Source of the DNA: Sphingorhabdus lutea
GTDB lineage: Bacteria; Pseudomonadota; Alphaproteobacteria; Sphingomonadales; Sphingomonadaceae
Assembly (NCBI RefSeq): GCF_001889025.1
Contig: NZ_CP018154.1
Coordinates: 1,850,501-1,914,500, forward strand
Direction: 5' to 3'
Length of the DNA: 64,000 nucleotides
Made by a program: the position numbers and the translations under genes. Below the pieces are notes generated by a model, which made no database searches, was not told the origin of the DNA, and saw nothing but the letters and a program-made list of their open reading frames with translations. Numbering within the stretch: the stretch's first letter is position 1; each line of letters begins with the position of its first letter. Below are positions 25,634 to 36,551 of this stretch, in pieces.

Positions 25634-25879
25634 ATGACGCGTGAAGTAAATGCTCAGAGCAGTATGTTCGCCAGCCTTACCTGGAAGCATACCGACGGTC
25701 TTTGGGAAGGCTTCAAGATTGCCTTGCCTTTTACGCTGTTACGTCGGCTTGGTTGTGTTCTTGAACCTACGACTTTTCTTAATGAAGGTAAGAAGGCCGT
25801 GGGAATACTAACCAATATTATCGACGACTTCCTGAAATCAGGCGAGAAGCTTGATTTATACTCGCTTTCGGTTGAATAG
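25634..25879 (+). pseudogene. HsdM-like N-terminal remnant joined to a repeated tail
   Basis: An 81-residue frame. Residues 11-47 (SLTWKHTDGLWEGFKIALPF, then LLRRLGCVLEPT) resemble the N-terminal helical domain of type I restriction-modification methyltransferase HsdM, which normally exceeds 500 residues and has SAM and NPPF motifs, absent here. The last 33 residues (LNEGKKAVGILTNIIDDF onward) recur as an open frame at 28682-28783. It has AGGAATCGG before the ATG, so it may still be expressed. Either it is an internally deleted hsdM, or a small real gene whose stop region couples to the next gene eight bases on. I favour a remnant. Confidence 0.5.
25778..25879 (+). repeat. 102-bp direct repeat, copy 1 (upstream of the Argonaute pair)
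   Basis: Ends with the TAG of the HsdM-like frame. It aligns without gaps to 28682-28783, with 76 of 102 bases identical and 20 of 33 codons encoding the same residue. Most changes keep the frame and many are at third positions, so both copies descend from coding sequence. Confidence 0.85.
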
Positions 25880-25886
25880 TGGGACA

Positions 25887-28674
<2,788 letters not shown>

Positions 28675-28681
28675 TTAAAAC

Positions 28682-28783
28682 CTTAATGAAGGTAAGCAGG
28701 CAATGGGAATACTGATAAATATTATCTACGATACCGTGACATCTAGCGATAAGCTGGATTTAGATGCGTTGACGGTGGATTGA
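28682..28783 (+). repeat. 102-bp direct repeat, copy 2 (before the HNH gene)
   Basis: An open frame of 33 codons ending in TGA five bases before the HNH gene's ATG, and without its own start. It reads LNEGKQAMGILINII and so on, a diverged copy of the tail at 25778-25879. It is a coding remnant that now supplies the ribosome site (GGTGGATTGAG) for the HNH gene. Confidence 0.85.
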
Positions 28784-28787
28784 GCTG

Positions 28788-29900
28788 ATGGTCACGCAAA
28801 CGGAAAGTAGAACGCTCCGCCGCAAAGATGGTAGCACAATCATGTTTAGCGTTGATGAGTTTGTCGATCGCATTTGCGGCACTGATTGCTGTTTTATTTG
28901 CGGTGAAGCCCGAGGGAATGTGAAGTTTAATGATGAGCACATAATACCGCGATGGGTGCTCAAGCGATATGGTCTCTTCGACAGAAACATAACGCTGCCC
29001 AATGGAAAACAGCACAAGTATGGCACATATAAGATGCCGTGCTGTAAAGAATGCAACAGCCTTCTTGGAAAGTTGATTGAAGATCCGATGAGGGAGATGC
29101 TTGCGGGAGGATTTGATGCAGTAAACATTCAACTGCGCGATCCTAAAAACGGGCCCCTGCGAATTAAGGCGCTCTATGCGTGGCTCTGCCTCCTATTCAT
29201 TAAAACGCACCTCAAAGACCGTATGTTACGCGAACACCTCAATTATAACAAAGGTAAAGCGAAGATCGCCGATCAATACATTTGGGAAATGCAGCATCAT
29301 ATCCATTGTGTCGCACGAATGCCCTATGTGCGAGGTGATATTGGACCTGAAGTGATCGGGACGCTTCTGTGGTATCGCATCAAAGACGAAATGATGGTCG
29401 ATCAATTCGATTATTTCGATCTGACTAACGATCAGACTGTCGTTCTTAGGTTAGGAGATGTGGGCCTCATCGCTGTTCTAACCGATGCCGGCGCGGCTAA
29501 GCATGCATTGAAAAATATTATCATGGAAACCGCTGGACAGACTCTGACAATGGTTCAGTTGCGCGAACTAGCGGCAAGACTAGCGCTAGCCAGTCGTCAA
29601 CTCATCAACAAGCCCAATTTTTTTACCGCCGTTGACAGGCGTGACAATCAGGAAAATGTGCGAATATGTGCAGAGCGCGCAGCAACAGCAAATTTTGAAG
29701 CTATTGACTATGACCAGCTGGGCGAAATTATGCTTTTTTCCTTGGAAGGATTTATCGATAACTTAGACATCGGCGTTGCAGTGGACCGAGAGGAAAAGCG
29801 CGAACGGATTCGGCGCGGAGATTGTAGCTTCATTTTTGATGAAAACATGAAGTTCATGAATAGAACTTTTCTCAAGCCAGTGAAAAGCGCACCTGCATAA
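28788..29900 (+). CDS. HNH-type nuclease-like protein, defence-linked
   Basis: A 370-residue protein. The N-terminal 100 residues hold an HNH/zinc-finger core: CFIC at 35-38, DEHIIPRW with H51, and CCKECN with C86, C89 and N90. This layout matches HNH endonucleases with a structural zinc. The remaining 270 residues are helical and not recognised. It follows the short Argonaute gene by 113 bp on the same strand, with the 102-bp repeat in between, and shares its codon character. It may be a separate defence nuclease or an accessory to the Argonaute pair; published SPARDA systems consist of two genes. Confidence 0.72.
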   Translation: MVTQTESRTLRRKDGSTIMFSVDEFVDRICGTDCCFICGEARGNVKFNDEHIIPRWVLKRYGLFDRNITLPNGKQHKYGTYKMPCCKECNSLLGKLIEDPMREMLAGGFDAVNIQLRDPKNGPLRIKALYAWLCLLFIKTHLKDRMLREHLNYNKGKAKIADQYIWEMQHHIHCVARMPYVRGDIGPEVIGTLLWYRIKDEMMVDQFDYFDLTNDQTVVLRLGDVGLIAVLTDAGAAKHALKNIIMETAGQTLTMVQLRELAARLALASRQLINKPNFFTAVDRRDNQENVRICAERAATANFEAIDYDQLGEIMLFSLEGFIDNLDIGVAVDREEKRERIRRGDCSFIFDENMKFMNRTFLKPVKSAPA

Positions 29901-29943
29901 AAAGCAGTTTTTAATCCAATGATTTCAAATTTTTATAACGCTC

Positions 29944-29972
29944 ATTGGTTCTTTTGCGCCATAATGCCGCAA
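29944..29972 (-). repeat. right copy of the 29-bp inverted repeat, beside tRNA-Arg
   Basis: Reverse complement matches 23468-23496 at 26 of 29 positions. It begins 3 bp past the tRNA-Arg CCA end. It also forms a weak hairpin (TTGCG/CGCAA) that could serve as the tRNA terminator. Confidence 0.75.
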
Positions 29973-29975
29973 TTT

Positions 29976-30052
29976 TGGTGCACCCAACTGGATTCGAACC
30001 AGTGGCCCCCAGATTAGGAATCTGATGCTCTATCCTGCTGAGCTATGGGTGC
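29976..30052 (-). tRNA. tRNA-Arg (anticodon CCU)
   Basis: A 77-nt gene with encoded CCA. Acceptor GCACCCA pairs with TGGGTGC, the anticodon arm is CAGATTCCTAATCTG with CCT, and the T arm has GGTTCGAATCC. Its 3' end faces the accessory block, a common integration position for mobile elements. Confidence 0.98.
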
Positions 30053-30117
30053 ATTTATTTATGCTGCGCTAATATATGGGGCGGATATGGTCAAGCATAT
30101 CGTTTTAAAAGCTATAT

Positions 30118-30720
30118 TTAATTTTTAATATTATCAGGAATGACGGGATATAATAAGGGCGCAACATCTATCCCCTCATCCACCAATTCGGCGACATCCT
30201 TTTCTGCTGCCTTGCCATAAATGGGCCGATGTTCCTTATCTCCATAATATATGGCGCGGGCCTCATCACAAAATTTATCCCCCACCCATTCCGATTTGGC
30301 GAGCAATTTATTTTGCGCTTCAGAAATCTTTGATATAAAATCTTTATATTCAGGCTGCTGCAAAACAGTCAATAATTGCTCAACCTTGCCCAAATCCGGC
30401 GCGTTAACCGCCTGCCCCGATCCTTGGTTTGTTTTTTCATTTTCGGTCCAATTTGATGCAATATCTTGCGAAACAGCCGCCTTTGCCATGCCTGCATCGG
30501 CTGCCAAGCTATTTTTAGCTGCGCCAATATTTACAGCTGCCTTTTGATTGGATTTTAATCCAATATTGGGCGCCATGACTGCCTTTTTTACCGATGGGTC
30601 GCCACATATGGGGCACGCAATCATCGAACGCGCCAATTGCGCTTCATAATCATGTTGTGATTTAAACCAACCTTCAAATTTATGTTGGCCATTTTCACAT
30701 TGCAGATCAAAAACAATCAT
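30118..30720 (-). CDS. DUF1178 family protein
   Basis: A 200-residue cytoplasmic protein. The N-terminus IVFDLQCENGQHKFEGWF with CPICG further on is the DUF1178 zinc-ribbon-like signature, and the C-terminal ARAIYYGDKEHRPIYGKA block is also conserved in the family. Function unknown. The ATG at 30720 follows the grxC stop by 2 bp, and the pairing with grxC and comF recurs in alphaproteobacteria. The middle (about 75-125) is Ala/Gln-rich linker. Confidence 0.9.
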   Translation of the reverse strand: MIVFDLQCENGQHKFEGWFKSQHDYEAQLARSMIACPICGDPSVKKAVMAPNIGLKSNQKAAVNIGAAKNSLAADAGMAKAAVSQDIASNWTENEKTNQGSGQAVNAPDLGKVEQLLTVLQQPEYKDFISKISEAQNKLLAKSEWVGDKFCDEARAIYYGDKEHRPIYGKAAEKDVAELVDEGIDVAPLLYPVIPDNIKN

Positions 30721-30722
30721 TA

Positions 30723-30992
30723 TCAACCAATGCCTAAAATGGCGTCCAATTTACCCTGACGATCCAATAAATTGACATCGTCAAAACCACCATAGGGCGT
30801 ATCATTGATGAAAATTTGCGGAACGGTGCGCCCACCATTGGAACGGGTAATCATTTCATTTTTTTTGTCCGCGTCCATGCTGATTTCATATTCGGTATAT
30901 TTAATATTTTTACCGTCCAATAAAGATTTGGCGCGGGCACAATATGGGCAAAAGCCCTTGGTATAAATTTCGACTTTAATTTCTTTTTCCAT
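30723..30992 (-). CDS. grxC: glutaredoxin 3
   Basis: An 89-residue glutaredoxin with the dithiol active site CPYC, the cis-proline loop TVPQIFIN and the glutathione-binding GGFDDV. It reduces disulfides and mixed glutathione disulfides in the cytoplasm. It lies between comF and the DUF1178 gene. Confidence 0.95.
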   Translation of the reverse strand: MEKEIKVEIYTKGFCPYCARAKSLLDGKNIKYTEYEISMDADKKNEMITRSNGGRTVPQIFINDTPYGGFDDVNLLDRQGKLDAILGIG

Positions 30993-31023
30993 ATTGTTTA
31001 TGTGGATATCTGCGCCATCAATG

Positions 31024-31740
31024 TCAAGCGGCGCTCATCACTCTGGCCCAACTTAATAATATAATATTTTTCGCCCCTGCCTTTAACAATGTTTTGGCGC
31101 AGGCGCGGCTGGTTGCGCCAGATGTCAAAACATCGTCAATTAAGATTATGGTTGCGCCAGCCAATTTTGCTCGATGTGCCTTATTTATTTCAAATGCCCT
31201 GCCCACCATTTCACCACGCTGTTTACCGCTCATGCCTTTTAATGATTTTGTTGCCACCCGCCTTTTTAAGATAAATGGATCATATTTTTGCCCAGTAATC
31301 GTCGATAAATGCTGCGCAATTAAAGCAGATTGATTATATGTCCGGCGCAACATCCGCGTCCAATGCAGCGGCACAGGCACCAATAATGCTTCCTCACCCT
31401 CTTGCTCGGCATATTTGGCCAATTGCCGCGCCATCAACACCGCCATGCCAATTTGCCCCGCATATTTAAGGCGCATGACCATTTTTCCCGTCATATCATT
31501 ATATTGCACCGCCGCCCTTATCCTTTCAAAAATAGGCGGGTCGGTTAAACATTTGCCGCATTTTTGCGCTTCCTCACTGGGAAATGGCAATGGCATGGCG
31601 CATATATCGCAATAGGGCGGGGTTAGGAATTTAACATCCTGCCAACATGAGGTGCAAAGTGCAAAAGGATCTGAAACAATAATGCCGCATGAAAAACAAC
31701 GTGACGGCAATATCGTATCGATAATTTTATTTATCATCAT
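31024..31740 (-). CDS. comF: ComF family phosphoribosyltransferase-like protein
   Basis: A 238-residue protein. An N-terminal treble-clef zinc finger (CFSCG, CTSCW, CDIC, CGKC) is followed by a PRTase-like domain with the PRPP loop ILIDDVLTSGAT. In transformable bacteria ComF assists DNA uptake; in alphaproteobacteria its role is not established. First of the comF-grxC-DUF1178 run. Confidence 0.9.
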   Translation of the reverse strand: MMINKIIDTILPSRCFSCGIIVSDPFALCTSCWQDVKFLTPPYCDICAMPLPFPSEEAQKCGKCLTDPPIFERIRAAVQYNDMTGKMVMRLKYAGQIGMAVLMARQLAKYAEQEGEEALLVPVPLHWTRMLRRTYNQSALIAQHLSTITGQKYDPFILKRRVATKSLKGMSGKQRGEMVGRAFEINKAHRAKLAGATIILIDDVLTSGATSRACAKTLLKAGAKNIILLSWARVMSAA

Positions 31741-31833
31741 GCCGCCCCTTAATTTTGAATATTTATGCTTTTATAAATTAAAATGACAAGCGTAAAACTT
31801 GTCCTATTCAATTAAAAAGGGCATTGAGGGATT

Positions 31834-32712
31834 ATGAATAATGCCGCCACACAACAAAAAATATTTCATATAAAACGCCGTCAGGCAAAATGTGAACGCG
31901 CCGCGATGATGGAGAAATTAACGGGCGAGATTCCATTTTTATGGCAATATCTGGCCGATGAAATTGCTGATCGTATTATGATGGTTGATCGCAAATTGGC
32001 TAAAATCCTGCTGATTGGACCGGCAGCGCATTTAATATCACGGCAGAATAAATTGCCGCCCTGTGCCTATATCCGCGAAATTCACCTGGCCGCGACAAAT
32101 ATATATGACGCGCAATTTTATGATATAAAAATAATTGGTGATGATGTCATCAATTGGCCAGATAGAAATTATGATTTAATCGTCACCGCCGGCTTTGCCG
32201 ATAGTGTGGATGACCTGCCCGGGCATTTAATCCAATTGCGACATTTATTAAAAGCAGATGGTTTATTATTATGCAGCCTATTTGGTTCAGGCAGCCTGCA
32301 TACACTCAAACAAATATTGTTAAACAGCAATGATCGGCAATCTGTTATGCGCTGTCACCCGCAAATTGAGCTTCGCTCCGCTGCCGATTTATTAACGCGG
32401 ACCGGCTTTGCCCTGCCCGTGGCGGATAGCGATATAGTCCAGATACGCTATTCAAAATTCAAAACCTTAATCCGCGATATTCGCGCCCATGGCCTGGGCA
32501 ATAGCCTTCATCAACCCATATATCCCATTACACGCAGTGAATATGCCAATATATTATCCTTGTGGAATTCATTGGCGGTCAAGGATGGCAGGGTAAGCGA
32601 AAATTTCGCCTTCATCCATCTTTCCGGTTGGGCGCCAGATGACAGTCAGCCAAAACCTGCGGCAAGGGGCAGCGGCAAAATATCCCTTCATGATGCCTTA
32701 AATAAAAAATAA
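31834..32712 (+). CDS. SAM-dependent methyltransferase, BioC/NDUFAF5-like
   Basis: A 292-residue protein. The SAM-binding strand is degenerate (ILLIGPAAH), while the later ADGLLLCSLFGSGSLHTL and an NDUFAF5-like C-terminal region are recognisable. NDUFAF5 relatives modify a complex I subunit, and BioC-like ones act in biotin synthesis; a gene of this type often diverges from comF in alphaproteobacteria. The acidic SAM-ribose residue is not obvious, so activity is uncertain. It ends 2 bp before the convergent mutT gene. Confidence 0.72.
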   Translation: MNNAATQQKIFHIKRRQAKCERAAMMEKLTGEIPFLWQYLADEIADRIMMVDRKLAKILLIGPAAHLISRQNKLPPCAYIREIHLAATNIYDAQFYDIKIIGDDVINWPDRNYDLIVTAGFADSVDDLPGHLIQLRHLLKADGLLLCSLFGSGSLHTLKQILLNSNDRQSVMRCHPQIELRSAADLLTRTGFALPVADSDIVQIRYSKFKTLIRDIRAHGLGNSLHQPIYPITRSEYANILSLWNSLAVKDGRVSENFAFIHLSGWAPDDSQPKPAARGSGKISLHDALNKK

Positions 32713-32714
32713 CC

Positions 32715-33137
32715 CTATTTTTGCAGAAATTTTACCAGAGGAATATCTGCAGGAGGCATTTTTAATTCATCCATTTCATGCGGGAAAAACCATCCGGTTT
32801 CCAAGCTTTCGGTCGCAATTACCTCGCCATTCCATTTATGAACATCAAATAATAATAAAATGAGATGCTTTGCTTTACCTGCAATTTTTACCGGTAAAAT
32901 TTCACTTGCAAAGGTAATGGGCGCAATATCTTCAACCCTTACATGGATGCTTAACTCTTCATAAAGCTCCCGCGCCAATGCTATTTCGGGTGTTTCCCCG
33001 GCATCAATTTTGCCCCCTGGAAACTCCCAAAGGCCTGCTAAATTTTTGTTTTCAGGTCTTTTTTGCAAAAACACCCTTCCCTTGTCATCGCGCATCACGG
33101 CGGCGACCACCCATAAACTTGTCGGATTTTTTTCCAT
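32715..33137 (-). CDS. mutT: (d)NTP pyrophosphohydrolase MutT
   Basis: A 140-residue Nudix hydrolase. The Nudix box GGKIDAGETPEIALARELYEEL is complete except that the usual REEL reads YEEL, within the tolerated pattern. LWEFPGG precedes it. It should cleanse 8-oxo-dGTP. Convergent with the methyltransferase and divergent from the Flp pilin gene. Confidence 0.88.
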   Translation of the reverse strand: MEKNPTSLWVVAAVMRDDKGRVFLQKRPENKNLAGLWEFPGGKIDAGETPEIALARELYEELSIHVRVEDIAPITFASEILPVKIAGKAKHLILLLFDVHKWNGEVIATESLETGWFFPHEMDELKMPPADIPLVKFLQK

Positions 33138-33226
33138 TTACTCACTTCTTCGAAAGTATTTGTTAACTTTTTTGTGTGAAAAAGAGCTTGTTCGCAACCA
33201 AATTAATCATTCGGGACATAAATTAA

Positions 33227-33412
33227 ATGTACAAGTTTTTTAAAAATTTGCTGAATGATGAGGCGGGAGCAACAGCTGTGGAATATGGCTTAATTTTATC
33301 TTTGGTGGTTATTGCAATTTTGACTGCAATGTCATCGGTTGGCTCTAAAACTGGCGGTATGTGGGATCGGGTTTCAAACAAAATCTTATCTTCAACCAAT
33401 GAAGTGAAATAG
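33227..33412 (+). CDS. Flp-type IVb pilin, 61 residues
   Basis: A short pilin with the class IVb prepilin signature: a basic N-terminus, then G-ATAVEYGLI, where cleavage occurs before Ala-Thr and Glu is at mature position 5, followed by a hydrophobic helix. It should be processed by a TadV/CpaA-like peptidase, not in this window. A second pilin gene follows 117 bp downstream. Confidence 0.88.
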   Translation: MYKFFKNLLNDEAGATAVEYGLILSLVVIAILTAMSSVGSKTGGMWDRVSNKILSSTNEVK

Positions 33413-33529
33413 GTGTTAATCTTTTCTTAGGAAATAAAGAGTAAGTTGAGTTGTTGGTTTTAAAAAAGTTCGCGTTTTGAATTGTTTAAAGCCGGGTGTT
33501 AATTTTGAATCTAAATACGGAGACCTAAA

Positions 33530-33688
33530 ATGAAAATGTTTAAAAAAATCTTCAAAAACGAAGAAGGCGCGACTGCAATTGAATATGGCTTGATCGCTGC
33601 TCTTATCGCTGTTGCTGCAATTACTGCAATGCAATCTTTGGGTGACAACCTGAACAACACATTCGGCACCGTAAGCAACGCTCTTTAA
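33530..33688 (+). CDS. second Flp-type IVb pilin, 52 residues
   Basis: The frame begins MKMFKKIFKNEEGATAIEYG, with the same prepilin signature as its neighbour and a shorter tail ending in TVSNAL. ACGGAGACC lies seven bases before the ATG. Protein identity with the first pilin is highest around the cleavage site. A terminator follows 52 bp after the stop, so the pair may be one transcript or this copy may be expressed alone. The remaining tad/cpa genes are not here. Confidence 0.9.
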   Translation: MKMFKKIFKNEEGATAIEYGLIAALIAVAAITAMQSLGDNLNNTFGTVSNAL

Positions 33689-33740
33689 TAAAGCGTTGGC
33701 TTTATAGCCGATTGTTCGGACATCTCCGAACTGACAAGAT

Positions 33741-33774
33741 AAAGGGTGGTAATCATATGATTGCCGCCTTTTTC
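33741..33774 (+). terminator. intrinsic terminator after the pilin genes
   Basis: AAAGGGTGGTAATC pairs with GATTGCCGCCTTT (one bulged G, two G-U pairs) around a short ATAT loop and is followed by a run of T. Confidence 0.8.
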
Positions 33775-33846
33775 TTATGCATGGGATAATCAAAAAAATG
33801 ACGCTATAGTTAAATAGCGCCATCTTATTTTTAAAAATATATAAAG

Positions 33847-35337
33847 TTAAAAAGTAACAATTTTAACCTTTTGCCCTGTTTGCAATTGGCTGTTCGAATT
33901 TAAACCGTTCAGAACCAAAAAACGCTCATATTGGTTGTTTTCATAGGCCATTTTTGTTGCAACACTTGCCATGCTATCCCCGCGTTTGACAGTATAAATG
34001 TCAATTTTGCGCGGTTTCACTGCATTGGCCTGCGCCAAGGTCATTTTTTCAAAGCTGTTAATCATGCTGACAAATGGGTCGCTATTGACCGGGGTCAGCG
34101 TGACAAAGTGAAAAGCCTGATTATTTGAAAATTCATATGCTGTCACCGTCACATTGACTTGGCCGCTATTGGTGCTGGCCACACCGGATGCAGAAAAAAC
34201 ATTAAATCCATTTCTGCTAAATTCAGCAACCTGACCATAATTTATGGTCTGATCGCCCGAAACTGCCTTAAATGCCGCCTGAATATAGCTTGCTTTATTG
34301 CCGCTATACGCCTGTGTCGTGAACATTGCCCGGGCAGAGCTGCCATTGATGAACACCGCATTATTGGTATTTTCAATTCCATATCCGGTCGGCGCCGTAA
34401 ATTGAAAACGCAATTCAGGGTGCATGAATTTTTGTCCCTCAACAATCCCTTGCTTTGGGTCATCACCATAAAGCATGCCGTCAATCGCCCTTAAATGACC
34501 ATCGGCATTACGATAGGTTGATGCACCATATTTACCGCCATTTTTCGCGGCGCGCACCACTCTTTTGGCGGGGTCAGGGTGAGTCGATGCCCATTCGGGA
34601 ACTTGATTGCTGCTTTTACCCGCAATACGCGCGTCCAAACTTGTTTGAAGGGCCAAAGATGACAACATATCGGACAATGCCATGGGATCATATCCGGCTT
34701 TGCTTAAATATTCTATGCCCAAATCATCGGCTTCTTCTTCTTGTTTACGTGAATATTTTAATGTGAGAACCTGCGCCAATGCGCCGGAATATTCGCGTGC
34801 CAAGCCACCAAATGCACCCAGTAAACCGCCGCTATTTCCCAATAATCCGCCCGCTACTTGGCCAAGGACGCCCAAAATTGCATTGCGAGTCGCCGCACTT
34901 TGGCGTTTTTTGCTGTGCCGCGCCGCTACATGGCCAACCTCATGCCCCAAAACACCGGCCATTTCGGCCTCGCTATTGCAAAGCGCGACCAATTGACGGG
35001 TGATATAAATATATCCGCCGGGAATCGCGAAGGCATTATTGACCGGAGAATTTAAAAAAGTGACGGTAAAATCATTTTCCGAATTTGCCAGCCCCGATTG
35101 GAATGCAATTTTTTGCCCCGTATCAACGACATATTTTGTTTGCGGACTTTCCCACGCGCCGCCAAATTCATTTAAAATTTGTGGATGATATTCTGCGCCC
35201 TGTGCCTTTTCCTTATCGGTAATCAATTGCACGGTTTTGTTTTTGCTACTTTTCGCCTCAACGGGCTGTGACATTGTGGTGCAAGAGCCCAAAAATGTAG
35301 CCGAACCCAATAATAATAATGCGACTTTTTTTGACAT
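33847..35337 (-). CDS. M48-family metalloprotease lipoprotein with LysM domain
   Basis: A 496-residue protein. The signal peptide carries the lipobox FLGSC. The M48 zinc site HEVGH lies around residue 127, with a downstream Glu in EEEADDLGIEYL and the upstream GGYIYITRQL. A C-terminal LysM domain (IYTVKRGDSMASVATK to QKVKIV) should bind peptidoglycan. BepA-like relatives clear stalled outer-membrane proteins in the periplasm. The start at 35337 follows AGGAATATTTC; the frame runs 17 codons further up without signal-peptide logic. Confidence 0.9.
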   Translation of the reverse strand: MSKKVALLLLGSATFLGSCTTMSQPVEAKSSKNKTVQLITDKEKAQGAEYHPQILNEFGGAWESPQTKYVVDTGQKIAFQSGLANSENDFTVTFLNSPVNNAFAIPGGYIYITRQLVALCNSEAEMAGVLGHEVGHVAARHSKKRQSAATRNAILGVLGQVAGGLLGNSGGLLGAFGGLAREYSGALAQVLTLKYSRKQEEEADDLGIEYLSKAGYDPMALSDMLSSLALQTSLDARIAGKSSNQVPEWASTHPDPAKRVVRAAKNGGKYGASTYRNADGHLRAIDGMLYGDDPKQGIVEGQKFMHPELRFQFTAPTGYGIENTNNAVFINGSSARAMFTTQAYSGNKASYIQAAFKAVSGDQTINYGQVAEFSRNGFNVFSASGVASTNSGQVNVTVTAYEFSNNQAFHFVTLTPVNSDPFVSMINSFEKMTLAQANAVKPRKIDIYTVKRGDSMASVATKMAYENNQYERFLVLNGLNSNSQLQTGQKVKIVTF

Positions 35338-35504
35338 GAAATATTCCTCATCTTTAACAAAAACATATTGTTTAACCATATTATGCAATTTGCATCGGCA
35401 AAAGGCAAATATAGCGAAGAAAAATCATGTAAAATAATATTTCGGCCAAGCATTCCTTGGCCAAGATGATATAAGTTTATTTTATTTAAGTGCCAAAAAG
35501 CACT

Positions 35505-36452
35505 TTATAAATTTCCTAAAGCCAAATATTTTTCACGGCGCACCTGTAACAAACGCTTTGGCCCTAATTTCTCCAAATCGGTCAAATGTTTATTTATCGC
35601 AACGCGAATATAATTTGATGCCATATCATGATCACGATGCGCCCCGCCCACCGGTTCTTGGATAATATCATCAATGACGCCCAATTGCTTTAAATCCGCC
35701 GACGTCACCTTCATTGCTTGCGCTGCATCGGCGGCCTTATCGGCTGTGCGCCATAAAATAGATGCGCAGCCTTCTGGCGAAATAACCGAATAAACCGCAT
35801 GCTCCAACATTAACACACGGTCCGCCGCGGCAAGGGCAACCGCACCGCCCGAACCACCTTCACCCACAATAATGGAAACCATTGGCACACCAAGCGACAG
35901 GCATTTTTGCGTTGAACGCGCAATTGCCTCTGCCTGCCCCCGCTCCTCTGCCTGAACCCCGGGAAATGCGCCCGATGTATCTACCAAAGAAATAATGGGA
36001 AGGCCAAATTTATCGGCCAAATCCATCAATCTTATGGCCTTGCGATATCCTTCAGGTTTGCCCATGCCAAAATTATGGCGCAGCCTGCTTTCTGTATCAT
36101 CGCCCTTTTCATGGCCAATAACCATGACGCGCCGTTCACCAAATTTGGCAAATCCACCAATAATCGCCTGATCATCGCCAAATGCTCTGTCCCCCGCCAA
36201 TGGCATAAAATCTTCGAAAAGGGATAAAATTAAATGCTTAAAATGTGGCCGTTCGGCATGACGCGCCACCTGCGTTTTTTGCCAAGGCGTCAATTTGGCG
36301 TAGGTTTCGGCCAAACTTTTATCTGCCTTTGCTCTTAACCTTGCGATTTCCGCGCTCATGTCCACATCGCTTTGTTCTGCGGTGTCCTGCAACTCTGCTA
36401 TACGGCCTTCTATCGCGGCTATTTGCTTTTCAAAATCAAGATAAATTGTCAT
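35505..36452 (-). CDS. accA: acetyl-CoA carboxylase carboxyltransferase subunit alpha
   Basis: A 315-residue protein that with AccD transfers the carboxyl group from carboxybiotin to acetyl-CoA, the first step of fatty acid synthesis. The N-terminal helical zone and blocks HPEGYRKAIRLM-like KPEGYRKAIR, DTSGAFPG, GEGGSGGA and SVISPEGCASILW are family hallmarks. xerD lies 99 bp upstream on the same strand. Confidence 0.97.
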   Translation of the reverse strand: MTIYLDFEKQIAAIEGRIAELQDTAEQSDVDMSAEIARLRAKADKSLAETYAKLTPWQKTQVARHAERPHFKHLILSLFEDFMPLAGDRAFGDDQAIIGGFAKFGERRVMVIGHEKGDDTESRLRHNFGMGKPEGYRKAIRLMDLADKFGLPIISLVDTSGAFPGVQAEERGQAEAIARSTQKCLSLGVPMVSIIVGEGGSGGAVALAAADRVLMLEHAVYSVISPEGCASILWRTADKAADAAQAMKVTSADLKQLGVIDDIIQEPVGGAHRDHDMASNYIRVAINKHLTDLEKLGPKRLLQVRREKYLALGNL

Positions 36453-36551
36453 TTTTTTGACTTAGTCTCTCTATCGCCGTGGGTCAACGATTCTGCACAT
36501 GGACAATATAGAATTTATCTGGATCCATAAATTTGGAACATCATCATCTGG

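Noticed and set aside
25634..25879. Functional type I restriction methylase
   Set aside because: No SAM-binding or NPPF motif, no HsdS or HsdR nearby, and the length is far below the family.
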